Assembly (NCBI RefSeq): GCF_001894865.1
Contig: NZ_BCXA01000002.1
Coordinates: 186,001 to 250,000, forward strand
DNA length: 64,000 bases
DNA from: Rhodococcus maanshanensis NBRC 100610
GTDB lineage: Bacteria; Actinomycetota; Actinomycetes; Mycobacteriales; Mycobacteriaceae
Direction: 5' to 3'
The position numbers were made by a program, and so were the translations under genes. Positions 54,771-63,779 of the stretch are shown in pieces (position 1 is the stretch's first letter; every line of letters starts with the position of its first letter). The notes under the pieces were generated by a model. The model searched no databases. It saw only the letters and a list, made by a program, of their open reading frames with translations, and was not told the DNA's origin.

Positions 54771-57184
54771 CCACCGTCGAACATCCACCGACCGGACCAC
54801 TGACGGACGAGTCGGACAACGAACACTTCGACAACAACAAAAAGCCGGTCGGGTACGGGCGGATGCTCCGCAAGGAGGATCCCCGCTTCATCCGCGGTCG
54901 CGGGAACTATGTCGACGACATCGTGCTCCCCGGCATGCTGCACATGGCCATCCTGCGATCACCCGTCGCGCACGCACGCATCGTCGGCGTGGACACGACG
55001 GCGGCGCAGGCCCACCCGAAGGTGAAGGCGGTCATCACCGGCGCCGACCTGGCCGAGCAGGGCCTGGCCTGGATGCCGACCCTCTCCAACGACGTGCAGG
55101 CGGTCCTCGCCACCGACAAGGTGCGTTTCCAGGGGCAAGAGGTGGCGTGTGTCATCGCCGAGGACCGGTACTCGGCTCGTGACGCGCTCGAGCTGATCGA
55201 GGTCGAATACGACATCCTCGATCCGGTGATCGACGCTCGCAAGGCGCTCGCTCCCGATGCCCCGGTGATCCGCACGGACCTCGAAGGCAAGTCCGACAAC
55301 CACGTCTTCGACTGGGAGGCGGGCGATTCGAAGGCGACCGAGGAGGCCTTCGCCAGGGCGGAGGTGATCACCACCCAGGAGATCGTCTACCCGAGGGTGC
55401 ACCCGGCTCCGATGGAAACCTGTGGTGCCGTAGCGGATTACGACGCGGTCAACGGCAAACTGACGCTCTGGTCCACCTCCCAGGCACCGCATGCCCACCG
55501 GACCCTGTACGCACTGGTGGCGGGGCTGCCCGAGCACAAGATCCGGGTCGTCTCGCCTGACATCGGTGGTGGGTTCGGCAACAAGGTGCCGATCTACCCC
55601 GGATACGTGTGCGCCATCGTCGCCTCGCTGGTGACGGGGAAGCCGGTCAAATGGATGGAGGACCGCAGCGAGAACCTGATGAGCACGGGGTTCGCGCGGG
55701 ACTACATCATGCAGGGCGAGATCGCCGCCACCCGGGACGGCAAGATCCTCGCGATCCGGACGAACGTGCTCGCCGACCACGGCGCGTTCAACGGCACCGC
55801 GGCTCCTGTGAAGTACCCGGCCGGGTTCTTCGGGGTGTTCACCGGTAGCTACGACCTCGAGGCGGCCTACTGCAAGATGACCGCGGTCTACACAGACAAG
55901 GCTCCTGGCGGGGTGGCGTATGCCTGCTCGTTCCGGATCACCGAGGCGGTGTACCTCGTCGAGCGACTGGTCGATTGCCTCGCCTACGACCTCGACATGG
56001 ATCCGGCCGAGCTGCGGCTGAAGAACCTCCTCAAGCCGGAGCAGTTCCCCTACACCTCGAAGACCGGCTGGGTCTACGACTCGGGCGACTACGAGGTGAC
56101 CATGCGCAAGGCCATGGACATGATCGGCTATGCCGACCTGCGCCGAGAGCAGGCCGAGAAGCGTGAGCGGGGCGAGCTGATGGGCATCGGCATGTCCTTC
56201 TTCACGGAGGCGGTCGGCGCCGGGCCCCGCAAGCACATGGACATCCTCGGGCTCGGCATGGCGGACGGTTGCGAGCTGCGGGTGCACCCCACCGGCAAGG
56301 CCGTGGTGCGGCTGTCGGTGCAGACCCAGGGCCAGGGGCACGAGACGACCTTCGCGCAGATCGTCGCCGAGGAGCTCGGCATCCCGCCGGACGACATCGA
56401 GGTGGTGCACGGCGACACCGACAACACCCCGTTCGGCCTCGGCACCTACGGCAGCCGGTCGACGCCGGTGTCGGGGGCGGCCGCGGCGCTTGTCGCGCGG
56501 AAGGTGCGGGACAAGGCGAAGATCATCGCGTCGGGGATGCTCGAGGTGTCGGTGGCCGATCTCGAATGGGAGAAGGGCTCCTTCCACGTGAAGGGCGATC
56601 CGACGACGGCGGTGACGATCCAGGACATCGCGATGCGCTCGTACGGTGCAGGCGACCTGCCCGAGGGGCTCGAGGGCGGGCTCGAGGCCCAGATCTGTTA
56701 CAACCCAGAGAATCTCACCTACCCGTACGGATCGTATTTCTGCGTCGTCGACATCGATCCCGGCACCGCCGAGGTGAAGGTGCGCAGATTCCTCGCGGTC
56801 GACGACTGCGGTACCCGGATCAACCCGATGATCATCGAGGGACAGGTGCACGGTGGCATCACCGACGGGATCGGGATGGCGCTGATGGAGATCATGGCCT
56901 TCGACGAGGACGGGAACTGCCTTGGCGGCTCGCTGATGGACTACCTGATCCCGACCGCGCTCGAGGTGCCCCACCTCGAGACCGGTTTCACGGTGACGCC
57001 CTCGCCGCACCATCCGATCGGCGCCAAGGGCGTCGGTGAGTCGGCAACCGTTGGTTCGCCGCCCGCCGTCGTGAACGCCGTGGTCGACGCGCTTAAGCCG
57101 TTCGGCGTGCGGCACGCCGACATGCCGCTGACACCCTCGCGGGTGTGGGAGGCGATGCAGGGCAGAGCGGCGCCACCGATCTAG
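54767..57184 (+). CDS. coxL: Form I aerobic CO dehydrogenase, molybdenum-copper large subunit
   Basis: 805 residues. The active-site loop reads AYACSFR at 384-390, with Cys387 as the ligand of the copper atom of the Mo-Cu centre; AYxCSFR defines form I (true CO-oxidising) enzymes, unlike AYRGAGR of form II. Molybdopterin regions [27 protein letters not shown] and the C-terminal catalytic Glu in [15 protein letters not shown] are present. With coxM and coxS it oxidises CO to CO2 and feeds the respiratory chain, allowing growth or survival on trace CO. Start overlaps coxS. Confidence 0.97.
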   Translation: MTTVEHPPTGPLTDESDNEHFDNNKKPVGYGRMLRKEDPRFIRGRGNYVDDIVLPGMLHMAILRSPVAHARIVGVDTTAAQAHPKVKAVITGADLAEQGLAWMPTLSNDVQAVLATDKVRFQGQEVACVIAEDRYSARDALELIEVEYDILDPVIDARKALAPDAPVIRTDLEGKSDNHVFDWEAGDSKATEEAFARAEVITTQEIVYPRVHPAPMETCGAVADYDAVNGKLTLWSTSQAPHAHRTLYALVAGLPEHKIRVVSPDIGGGFGNKVPIYPGYVCAIVASLVTGKPVKWMEDRSENLMSTGFARDYIMQGEIAATRDGKILAIRTNVLADHGAFNGTAAPVKYPAGFFGVFTGSYDLEAAYCKMTAVYTDKAPGGVAYACSFRITEAVYLVERLVDCLAYDLDMDPAELRLKNLLKPEQFPYTSKTGWVYDSGDYEVTMRKAMDMIGYADLRREQAEKRERGELMGIGMSFFTEAVGAGPRKHMDILGLGMADGCELRVHPTGKAVVRLSVQTQGQGHETTFAQIVAEELGIPPDDIEVVHGDTDNTPFGLGTYGSRSTPVSGAAAALVARKVRDKAKIIASGMLEVSVADLEWEKGSFHVKGDPTTAVTIQDIAMRSYGAGDLPEGLEGGLEAQICYNPENLTYPYGSYFCVVDIDPGTAEVKVRRFLAVDDCGTRINPMIIEGQVHGGITDGIGMALMEIMAFDEDGNCLGGSLMDYLIPTALEVPHLETGFTVTPSPHHPIGAKGVGESATVGSPPAVVNAVVDALKPFGVRHADMPLTPSRVWEAMQGRAAPPI

Positions 57185-57235
57185 CCCGCGGCAGGAGACC
57201 GGGCAGGACCCAGCACAGCGCAGGAGGGTGCGGGC

Positions 57236-58132
57236 ATGGAGACGAACGCGCGGATCGCCGAGCTGATCGACCGCAGGCAACCGTTCGTGCACGCGACCGT
57301 GGTTCGCGCCGAGCCGCCGACCTCCGCGCGCACGGGCGACGAGGCGATCGTGTTGCCGGACGGCTCCATCGAGGGGTTCGTCGGCGGCCAGTGCGCCGAG
57401 AGTTCGGTGCGCAAGGCCGCGCTCGACGCGCTGCGGTCCGAGGAGAGCGTGCTGCTGCGGGTGCTGCCGGACGGCCAGGCGCAGTTCCCCGAGGCGCCGG
57501 GGGCGACGGTCGTCGTCAACCCGTGCCTGTCCGGTGGTGCACTGGAGATCTTTCTCGCGCCGCGACTGCCCGCCGCGCGGCTCTACCTGATGGGGACAAA
57601 CCCCGCCGCGGATGCGGTCGCCGACCTGGCGCGGATGCTGGGGTTCCAGATCGAGCGGGTCGAGGAGGGCGGCGGGCCCGACGGCGCGGTGGCGGCGGTG
57701 ATCGTCGGTCTCGGGGGGAACGAGTCGGAGTCCATCCGGGCCGCGCTCGACGCGGGTGTGGGATACATCGGGCTGGTCGCCAGCAGGATCCGCGGCGCGA
57801 GCGTGCTGGCGCAGCTCGAACTCGACGAGGCGGAGCGGGCCAGGATCCACACCCCGGCCGGGTTGCCCATCGGCGCGCGCACCCCTGCCGAGATCGCGTT
57901 GTCGATCCTCGCGCAGATCGTGCATGGCATCCGGCTCGGGGGACTGGCCGGCCGAAGCCCGGCACTGGACGCCGCGCTCGCCGCCGCAGCACGGGACACG
58001 GTCACCGATCCGATCTGCGGCATGGCGGTGACGGTCCGCGAAGGCACCCCTCGGGTCGAACTCGGCGGGCAGACGTACTGGTTCTGCAGCACGGGGTGCC
58101 GAGACCGGTTCGAGAGCGAGCGGTCCCCGTGA
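57236..58132 (+). CDS. XdhC-family protein fused to a YHS metal-binding domain (CoxF-like)
   Basis: 298 residues. XdhC N-domain (ARTGDEAIVLPDGSIEGFVGGQCAESS), Rossmann-type middle with the XdhC_C ending (GLPIGARTPAEIALSILAQI), and a C-terminal ~40-residue YHS domain DPICGMAV...YWFCSTGCRDRFES, whose cysteines can bind copper or iron. In cox clusters this position is CoxF. The YHS domain could bring copper to the Mo-Cu site, which is inference. Overlaps the next gene by 4 bp. Confidence 0.88.
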   Translation: METNARIAELIDRRQPFVHATVVRAEPPTSARTGDEAIVLPDGSIEGFVGGQCAESSVRKAALDALRSEESVLLRVLPDGQAQFPEAPGATVVVNPCLSGGALEIFLAPRLPAARLYLMGTNPAADAVADLARMLGFQIERVEEGGGPDGAVAAVIVGLGGNESESIRAALDAGVGYIGLVASRIRGASVLAQLELDEAERARIHTPAGLPIGARTPAEIALSILAQIVHGIRLGGLAGRSPALDAALAAAARDTVTDPICGMAVTVREGTPRVELGGQTYWFCSTGCRDRFESERSP

Positions 58133-58713
58133 CGGTCACCGGCATCGTCCTCGCGGCCGGGGGATCGACCCGCCTCGGCCGGCCGAAGCAGCTGTTGGAA
58201 TACCGGGGCGCCCCGCTGCTGACCGCGGTGCTGCGGGTCGCGCGCCGGTGCGACTTCGACGAGGTACTGGTGGCCCTCGGCGGCGGCGCCGCCGAGGTGG
58301 AGGCCGCCGTCGACCTGTCCGGGGTACAGGTCGTGCACAACCCCGACTTCGGTTCGGGCTGCGCGTCGACGATCTCGCGCGCGCTGGACGAGGTGGACCC
58401 GCACGCGCGGGGCGTCGTCCTGATGCTCGGCGACCAACCAGGGGTCGGATCGGCGACGATCGCGGCGCTGCTGGACGCGGCGACGCCGGACGCGAGCGCG
58501 GTCTGCCGGTACCGGGATGGACGCGGGCACCCGCTCTGGTTCGGCAGGAGCATGTTCCCCGAGCTGCGCACGCTGCACGGCGACAAGGGGGTGTGGAAAC
58601 TGCTCGAATCGGGCCGGATCCCGGTGCTGGAGGTGCCGATCGATGCCGAGATCCCTCTCGACGTCGACACCTGGGACGACTACGTGGCGCTGCGGGCACA
58701 GGATTCTCGGTGA
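58129..58713 (+). CDS. MobA-like nucleotidyltransferase (MocA type)
   Basis: 194 residues from a GTG overlapping the previous stop. GT-A-like nucleotidyltransferase: GIVLAAGGSTRLGRPKQLLE at the N-terminus, DQPGV metal site near 104, and GHPLWFGRSMFPELRTLHGDKG. It would attach CMP (MocA) or GMP (MobA) to molybdopterin; in CO dehydrogenases the cofactor is the cytosine dinucleotide, so a MocA role fits. Rv0371c holds the same place in the M. tuberculosis cox cluster. Confidence 0.9.
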   Translation: MTVTGIVLAAGGSTRLGRPKQLLEYRGAPLLTAVLRVARRCDFDEVLVALGGGAAEVEAAVDLSGVQVVHNPDFGSGCASTISRALDEVDPHARGVVLMLGDQPGVGSATIAALLDAATPDASAVCRYRDGRGHPLWFGRSMFPELRTLHGDKGVWKLLESGRIPVLEVPIDAEIPLDVDTWDDYVALRAQDSR

Positions 58714-58716
58714 GCC

Positions 58717-59631
58717 ATGGACCAGCACGGGTTCGCCGATCTCGCCGATGTCGTCGGGCGATTCGACGCGCAGGACTACCTGCTGGACGAGGGCACGGCG
58801 TCGGCGATCTACCTGGCACTGGCACTCGGGCGACCGCTGCTGCTCGAGGGCGAGCCGGGAGTGGGGAAGACGACCGCGGCCAAGGCGCTCGCGGCCGCCC
58901 TCGACACCACGCTGATCCGGCTTCAATGCTACGAGGGGCTCGGTGCCGGTGAGGCCCTGTACGACTGGAACTACCAGCGGCAGCTGCTCGCGATCCGGAT
59001 GGCCGAGTCGCGCGCAGGCAGGCTGGACGAGTCGGATCTGTTCACCGAGGAGTTCCTGCTGCCGCGCCCGATCCTGCAGTGCGTGCGGCACCGGGGCGCC
59101 GGGGCCCCCGTCCTCCTGGTCGACGAGATCGACCGTGCCGATGACGAATTCGAGGCCCTGCTGCTCGAGTTCCTCGGTGAGTCGTCCGTGACGGTGCCGG
59201 AGCTGGGCACGTTCTCCGCTGAGCGTCCGCCCGTGGTGGTCCTCACCTCGAACCGCAGCCGCGACCTGCACGACGCGCTCCGCAGGCGCTGCCTCTACCA
59301 CTGGATCGAGTATCCGAAACCCGAACGCGCGGTGGCGATCCTGCGGCGCACCGTGCCGGAGGCGAACACGGCCCTGATCAAGCAGGTCACCGAGTTCGTC
59401 GGCGATGCCCGCGGGCTCGACCTCGACAAGCCGCCTGGCCTGGCCGAGTCGATCGACTGGGTGTCGGCGCTCGCGGCACTGGGCGCGACCGAACTCGGCC
59501 GCGCCGAGGCGGTCACGAGCCTCGGTGCGATCGCCAAGACCCCGGACGACCGGGACTCGATCATCGCGCTGATCGACGACAACGAACGGGATCGGGCCAC
59601 GCCGTGCTCGGCGCCCGATGCAACCACATGA
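58717..59631 (+). CDS. coxD: MoxR-family AAA+ ATPase CoxD
   Basis: 304 residues. Walker A GEPGVGKT (45-52), Walker B VLLVDEIDRAD (near 130), sensor 1 VLTSNRSRDLHDALRRRC and the MoxR-specific helices. CoxD remodels CoxL for insertion of sulfur and copper into the Mo site, using ATP; its partner is the VWA protein CoxE. Order D-G-E follows. Confidence 0.95.
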   Translation: MDQHGFADLADVVGRFDAQDYLLDEGTASAIYLALALGRPLLLEGEPGVGKTTAAKALAAALDTTLIRLQCYEGLGAGEALYDWNYQRQLLAIRMAESRAGRLDESDLFTEEFLLPRPILQCVRHRGAGAPVLLVDEIDRADDEFEALLLEFLGESSVTVPELGTFSAERPPVVVLTSNRSRDLHDALRRRCLYHWIEYPKPERAVAILRRTVPEANTALIKQVTEFVGDARGLDLDKPPGLAESIDWVSALAALGATELGRAEAVTSLGAIAKTPDDRDSIIALIDDNERDRATPCSAPDATT

Positions 59632-59644
59632 GAGGCCAAGGGCG

Positions 59645-60310
59645 ATGAAACTGGAGAATCAGTTCACGGTGAACGCGCCGATCGAGACGGCATGGGACAC
59701 CCTGACCGATCTCGATGCGGTCGCGCCGCTGCTCCCGGGTGCGCAGCTGACGGGCCGCGACGGCGACGCGTACCTGGGCAAGATGAAGGTCAAGGTCGGC
59801 CCCGTGACGAGCGAGTTCTCCGGCCGGGCGGCGTTGACGGAAACCGACCGCGCGGCACACCGAGCCGTGATCGAGGCCAACGGACGGGATTCGCGGGGCG
59901 CAGGCAACGCCTCCGCCACCATCACCGCGCGCCTGGTCGAGGACGGCGCCGCGACGAGGGTGACCGTCGACACCGATATGCGGGTCGTCGGGAAGTTGGC
60001 GCAGTTCGGCAGCGGCGTCATCGCGCAGGTGTCGGAGAAGATGATGAACCAGTTCGCGGCCTCGCTCGAGGCCAAGCTGGCCGCGGGGGAGTCGGCGACC
60101 GAGCCGGAAACGGCTGTCCCCGCCGAGCAGGGTGCCCCGTCCGGAGCGCTCGTCGCGGCGCCCGAACCGGTCGAGGAACCCGAGCCGCTCGACCTGCTCG
60201 GGTTGGCCGGGCCTGCACTCGTGAGGCGGCTGCTCCCACTGGCGGCCGCGGTGCTGGCCGGTGTCGTGGCCGGGCTCGCGATCCGATTCCTGCGGCGACA
60301 CGAGAGGTGA
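59645..60310 (+). CDS. coxG: CoxG, SRPBCC-domain membrane-anchoring protein
   Basis: 221 residues. SRPBCC fold in residues 1-145 (MKLENQFTVNAPIETAWDTL, DLDAVAPLLPGAQLT, KVKVGPVTSEFSG), a Pro/Glu linker, and a C-terminal membrane helix (LLPLAAAVLAGVVAGLAIRFL, about 195-215). CoxG tethers CO dehydrogenase to the membrane and carries quinone to it in related actinobacteria. 14 bp after coxD. Confidence 0.93.
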   Translation: MKLENQFTVNAPIETAWDTLTDLDAVAPLLPGAQLTGRDGDAYLGKMKVKVGPVTSEFSGRAALTETDRAAHRAVIEANGRDSRGAGNASATITARLVEDGAATRVTVDTDMRVVGKLAQFGSGVIAQVSEKMMNQFAASLEAKLAAGESATEPETAVPAEQGAPSGALVAAPEPVEEPEPLDLLGLAGPALVRRLLPLAAAVLAGVVAGLAIRFLRRHER

Positions 60311-60312
60311 CG

Positions 60313-61524
60313 ATGGGCGATCCGGCACTGGCAAGGGGGATCGACCTGGCGGCCTTCTCCATCGCGCTGACGATGCGCCTGCGTGCCGCGCGGATCCCGG
60401 TGACCGAGGGCGGCGCGGCCGAATTCGCAAGGGCGTTGTCGTCCTTGCAGCCGACGTCGATGTCCCGCCTCTACTGGGCGGCGCGCCTGACGCTGGTGCG
60501 CAGGCAGGCCGATCTCGCCGGTTTCGACAGGGTGTTCATGGGCGTATTCGGTGCGTCGCTGTTGGCTAGGGATCCGAATGCGCGCCGCGCGCTTCGTGAT
60601 TCGCTGCCGGATTCACACATCGCGGCGTTGTTCTCGAGCGCGGGCAGTGAATCGATGGAAGCGCAGGGGGTGGGACTGCCATGGGCGACGATGGAGGCGG
60701 TCCGGGTCACGCGCGACCGTGGCGATGAGGGGCCGAGCCTGGAACTGCGATTGCCTGGCCGGCTCGAGGCGGTGGAGGGCAGGCCGTTCGGACAGTTCAG
60801 GGAGGACGAGCTGCGGGCCCTGCGCAGCTGGCTGGACCGGGCGTCGGTCGACTGGCCGCAACGACGCACGAGGCGCAGTCGACGTCACCCGGCAGGCAGG
60901 CGGATCGCGCTGCGGGAGACGATCGCCCGGTCTCGGCGCACCGGCTGGGAGGCCCTGACGATCGTGCGCACCCGACCGGTGATCCGACCGAGGCGGATGG
61001 TCGTGCTCTGCGACGTGAGCCAGTCCATGCAGCCGTATGCCGACGCCTACCTACACCTGATGCGTGCCGCCGCGACCCGTGGCAACGCGGAGGTCTTCGC
61101 CTTCTCGACGCGGCTGACCAGGCTCACCGCCGTGCTGGCGCACCGATCCGCCGAGGCCGCCCTCGCGCATGCCAACGACAGGGTGGTCGACCGGTTCGGC
61201 GGCACTCACATCGGCGGCAGTGTGCGTGACCTGCTCGCGTCGCACCACGGCAATGCGTTGCGCGGGGCGGTGGTGCTCATCGCCTCGGACGGCTGGGACA
61301 GCGACAGCCCAGAGGCGCTGGGTGCCGCGATGGCCCGCCTGCACCGCAGGGCGTACCGCGTGATCTGGCTCAACCCCCGCGCGGGGGCAACGGGGTTCGA
61401 GCCGCTGGTCGGGGCGATGGCAGCGGCGCTGCCGTACTGCGACCGGTTCCTGGCGGCCGACACCCTGATCGCGGTGCGCGAGGCGCTGGAGGTGATCGGT
61501 ACCGCCGCGTGGCAGGGCCGCTGA
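60313..61524 (+). CDS. coxE: VWA-domain protein CoxE
   Basis: 403 residues. N-terminal helical CoxE region (about 1-210) then a von Willebrand A domain with the MIDAS DVSQS at 234-238 (VLCDVSQSMQ), FGGTHIGGSVRDL and the second MIDAS Asp in IASDGWDSDS. Acts with the CoxD ATPase in Mo-Cu site assembly. It starts 2 bp after coxG and ends the operon. Confidence 0.94.
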   Translation: MGDPALARGIDLAAFSIALTMRLRAARIPVTEGGAAEFARALSSLQPTSMSRLYWAARLTLVRRQADLAGFDRVFMGVFGASLLARDPNARRALRDSLPDSHIAALFSSAGSESMEAQGVGLPWATMEAVRVTRDRGDEGPSLELRLPGRLEAVEGRPFGQFREDELRALRSWLDRASVDWPQRRTRRSRRHPAGRRIALRETIARSRRTGWEALTIVRTRPVIRPRRMVVLCDVSQSMQPYADAYLHLMRAAATRGNAEVFAFSTRLTRLTAVLAHRSAEAALAHANDRVVDRFGGTHIGGSVRDLLASHHGNALRGAVVLIASDGWDSDSPEALGAAMARLHRRAYRVIWLNPRAGATGFEPLVGAMAAALPYCDRFLAADTLIAVREALEVIGTAAWQGR

Positions 61525-61533
61525 GCGCCGGAC

Positions 61534-62670
61534 CTACAGGTGGCGCGTGGTGTCGATGCCGAGCGACATGCCCGCCAGGCCGCGCGAGCGGACCGACAGC
61601 TTCTCGGCGACCTCGCGCAGCGCCGTGCCTGCCGGGGAGTCGGGCGCACTGAGCACGATCGGGACGCCCTCGTCGCCGCCCTCGCGGACGGCCTGCTCGA
61701 GCGGGATCTGCCCGAGCAGCGGGACCTTCGCACCGACGGCCTTGGTGAGCCGGTCGGACACGGCCTGACCGCCGCCGGAGCCGAACACCTCCATCCGGGT
61801 GCCGTCGGGCAGCTCCATCCAGGACATGTTCTCCACGACCCCGACGATGCGCTGGCGGGTCTGCAGCGCGATCGCGCCCGCGCGTTCGGCCACCTCGGCC
61901 GCCGCCTGCTGCGGGGTGGTGACCACCAGGATCTCGGCGCCGGGGATCAGCTGGGCGACGGAGATCGCCACGTCGCCGGTGCCGGGCGGCAGGTCGAGCA
62001 GCAGCACGTCCAGGTCGCCCCAGAACACGTCCGCCAGGAACTGCTGGAGCGCGCGGTGCAGCATCGGCCCGCGCCAGACGACGGGGGTGTTGCCCTGGGT
62101 GAACTGCGCGATCGAGATGAGCTTCACGTCGTGCGACTGCGGCGGCATGATCATCCGCTCGACCTGCGTCGGCTTGGCATCGGTGCCGAGCATGCGGGGG
62201 ACGGAGTGACCGTAGATGTCCGCGTCGAGGACACCGACCGAGAGGCCGCGGGCGGCCATGGCGGCCGCGAGATTGACTGTGACGCTGGACTTTCCGACAC
62301 CACCCTTGCCGGATGCCACGGCGTACACGCGGGTCAGCGAGCCGGGCTGGGCGAACGGGATGACCGGCTCGGCCGAGTCGCCGCGCAGAGACTTGCGCAG
62401 CTCGGTGCGCTGCTCGTCGTTCATCACGTCGAGCTCGACGCGGATGGCGCCGATGCCGGAGACGTCGGCGACCGCCTTGGTGACCCGATCGGTGATCTCG
62501 GTCCGCATGGGGCAGCCCGCGGTCGTCAGGTAGATCTCGATGTCGACGCTGGCGTCGTCGGACAGCGCGACGCTCTTGACCATCCCCAGCTCGGTGATGG
62601 GTTTGCGGATCTCCGGATCGAGCACCCGGGACAGCGCGCTACGAACGTCGGACTCGGTCACTACTGGCAT
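61534..62670 (-). CDS. mrp: Mrp/NBP35-family Fe-S carrier ATPase
   Basis: 378 residues (Rv1229c orthologue). N-terminal MIP18/DUF59 domain (ALSRVLDPEIRKPITELGMV, 1-95), then a P-loop NTPase with deviant Walker A ASGKGGVGKSS (near 119-129), DLDVLLLDLPPGTGDV (Walker B region) and VVENMSW. The scaffold's C-terminal CxxC is not present, as in some actinobacterial Mrp. Likely carries or inserts Fe-S clusters. TAGGAT ends 6 nt before the ATG (leaderless type, -10 at 62682-62677). Convergent with coxE. Confidence 0.94.
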   Translation of the reverse strand: MPVVTESDVRSALSRVLDPEIRKPITELGMVKSVALSDDASVDIEIYLTTAGCPMRTEITDRVTKAVADVSGIGAIRVELDVMNDEQRTELRKSLRGDSAEPVIPFAQPGSLTRVYAVASGKGGVGKSSVTVNLAAAMAARGLSVGVLDADIYGHSVPRMLGTDAKPTQVERMIMPPQSHDVKLISIAQFTQGNTPVVWRGPMLHRALQQFLADVFWGDLDVLLLDLPPGTGDVAISVAQLIPGAEILVVTTPQQAAAEVAERAGAIALQTRQRIVGVVENMSWMELPDGTRMEVFGSGGGQAVSDRLTKAVGAKVPLLGQIPLEQAVREGGDEGVPIVLSAPDSPAGTALREVAEKLSVRSRGLAGMSLGIDTTRHL

Positions 62671-62694
62671 GCCCTAATCCTAGGTGGCCTGGAC

Positions 62695-63534
62695 TCAGTG
62701 GATACGCGGCAGGGCGTCCGCGGTGGGGGTGATGCCGGTCGAGTAGGCCAGCGCCCATGCGGTCACGTTGGCCACGTACGCCATCGAGTTGTTGTAACGG
62801 TGGATCGCCATGGTGGCCGAGCCGATGTCGCGCATGTTGGTCCCGCGGTCGCACAGGTACTTGGCGGTCGCGGCGGCGGAGTCGAAGAGGTTCTGCGGAT
62901 CGATCTTGCCGTCGCCGTTGCCGTCGGCGCCGAACTGCGCCCAGGTGGTCGGGATGAACTGGGTGGGGCCGACCGCACGGTCGTAGACGGTGTCGCCGTC
63001 GAGGGCGCCGCCGTCGGTGTCCATGATGACGGCCTGTCCCGGCAGGCTGCCGTTGAGGGGCAGGCCGATGACCGGCTCGAACACGTCGCCGTTGTCGTGG
63101 GCCTTGCCGCCGTTGGCGTGGTGCGACTCGACCATGCCGATGCCCGCGATCTGCATCCAGGTGATGCCGCAGCCGGGCAGGTCCTTGGCGAGCAGCTTCT
63201 CGGCGGCCTGGTAGGCGGCGAAGTTGACGCCGGGGATGCCGAGCGGCCCCTCGGGCAGGGGGGCGGGCGCGGGCGCCGGTGCGGGCTCGGGGGCGGGCGC
63301 GAGGGCAGGCGCGACCTCGGGGGCGGGCGTGGCCACGGCGATGGGTTCGGCCTCCGGCTGCGGGGCGGCGGGAACGTCGGCGATCGGAGCGGACTCGGCC
63401 GCGACCGTGAACGGGAGCGAGGGGGAGGCGCTCGCGGTGGTTCCGACGACCAGCCCGGCGGGGACCAGCCCGGCGAGCGCCACGACGGAGTTGCGGCGAA
63501 GGTTCGAGTCCTTCTTCTTGCTGTGGCGACCCAC
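62695..63534 (-). CDS. Secreted lytic transglycosylase (SLT domain)
   Basis: 279 residues with a GGAGGATCACC ribosome binding site before GTG 63534. Basic start MGRHSKKKD, a hydrophobic signal (VVALAGLVPAGLVVGTTASA), a Pro/Ala-rich linker of Pro-Ala-Pro repeats (80-120), and then a SLT/lysozyme-like domain: AGIGMVESHHANGG with the catalytic Glu, GLPLNGSLPGQAVI, VGPTQFIPTTWAQFGADGNGDGKIDPQNLFDSA and a final HRYNNSMAYVANV. Cleaves peptidoglycan with 1,6-anhydro ends. Positional equivalent of Rv1230c. Confidence 0.94.
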   Translation of the reverse strand: MGRHSKKKDSNLRRNSVVALAGLVPAGLVVGTTASASPSLPFTVAAESAPIADVPAAPQPEAEPIAVATPAPEVAPALAPAPEPAPAPAPAPLPEGPLGIPGVNFAAYQAAEKLLAKDLPGCGITWMQIAGIGMVESHHANGGKAHDNGDVFEPVIGLPLNGSLPGQAVIMDTDGGALDGDTVYDRAVGPTQFIPTTWAQFGADGNGDGKIDPQNLFDSAAATAKYLCDRGTNMRDIGSATMAIHRYNNSMAYVANVTAWALAYSTGITPTADALPRIH

Positions 63535-63779
63535 GGTGATCCTCCTGCGTCCCGGTCGGGGGCACTGATTCGTTATCGACCGGAGACGAGGCTACCCGAA
63601 TTCGAGATTGTTCCGTTACTCAACCGTGATTTGCGTTGTCGAAACTCGAGGATATTTGCAGGTCAAAAGGAGAAATTCAATAATTTCAGTTAGGTCACGC
63701 CGAGGCGGGTCGGGGTCGCCGATGATGACCGTTTCGAGACCTTCGGAGCGGGTCGGGTGCCGGGGTTCCTGCCGCGCGC

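Noticed and set aside
54959-57925. 988-codon open frame on the minus strand opposite coxL
   Set aside because: Antisense to a gene with clear catalytic motifs; product is His/Arg/Val-rich without domains, a usual effect of strong GC bias at third codon positions.
61540-63693. 717-codon plus-strand open frame opposite mrp and the transglycosylase
   Set aside because: Crosses the gap between two good genes on the other strand; low-complexity product without a ribosome binding site.
63535-63779. Possible c-di-AMP (ydaO) riboswitch before the transglycosylase gene
   Set aside because: Actinobacterial wall-hydrolase genes often have this element, but I could not align the conserved core sequences in this AU-richer leader.
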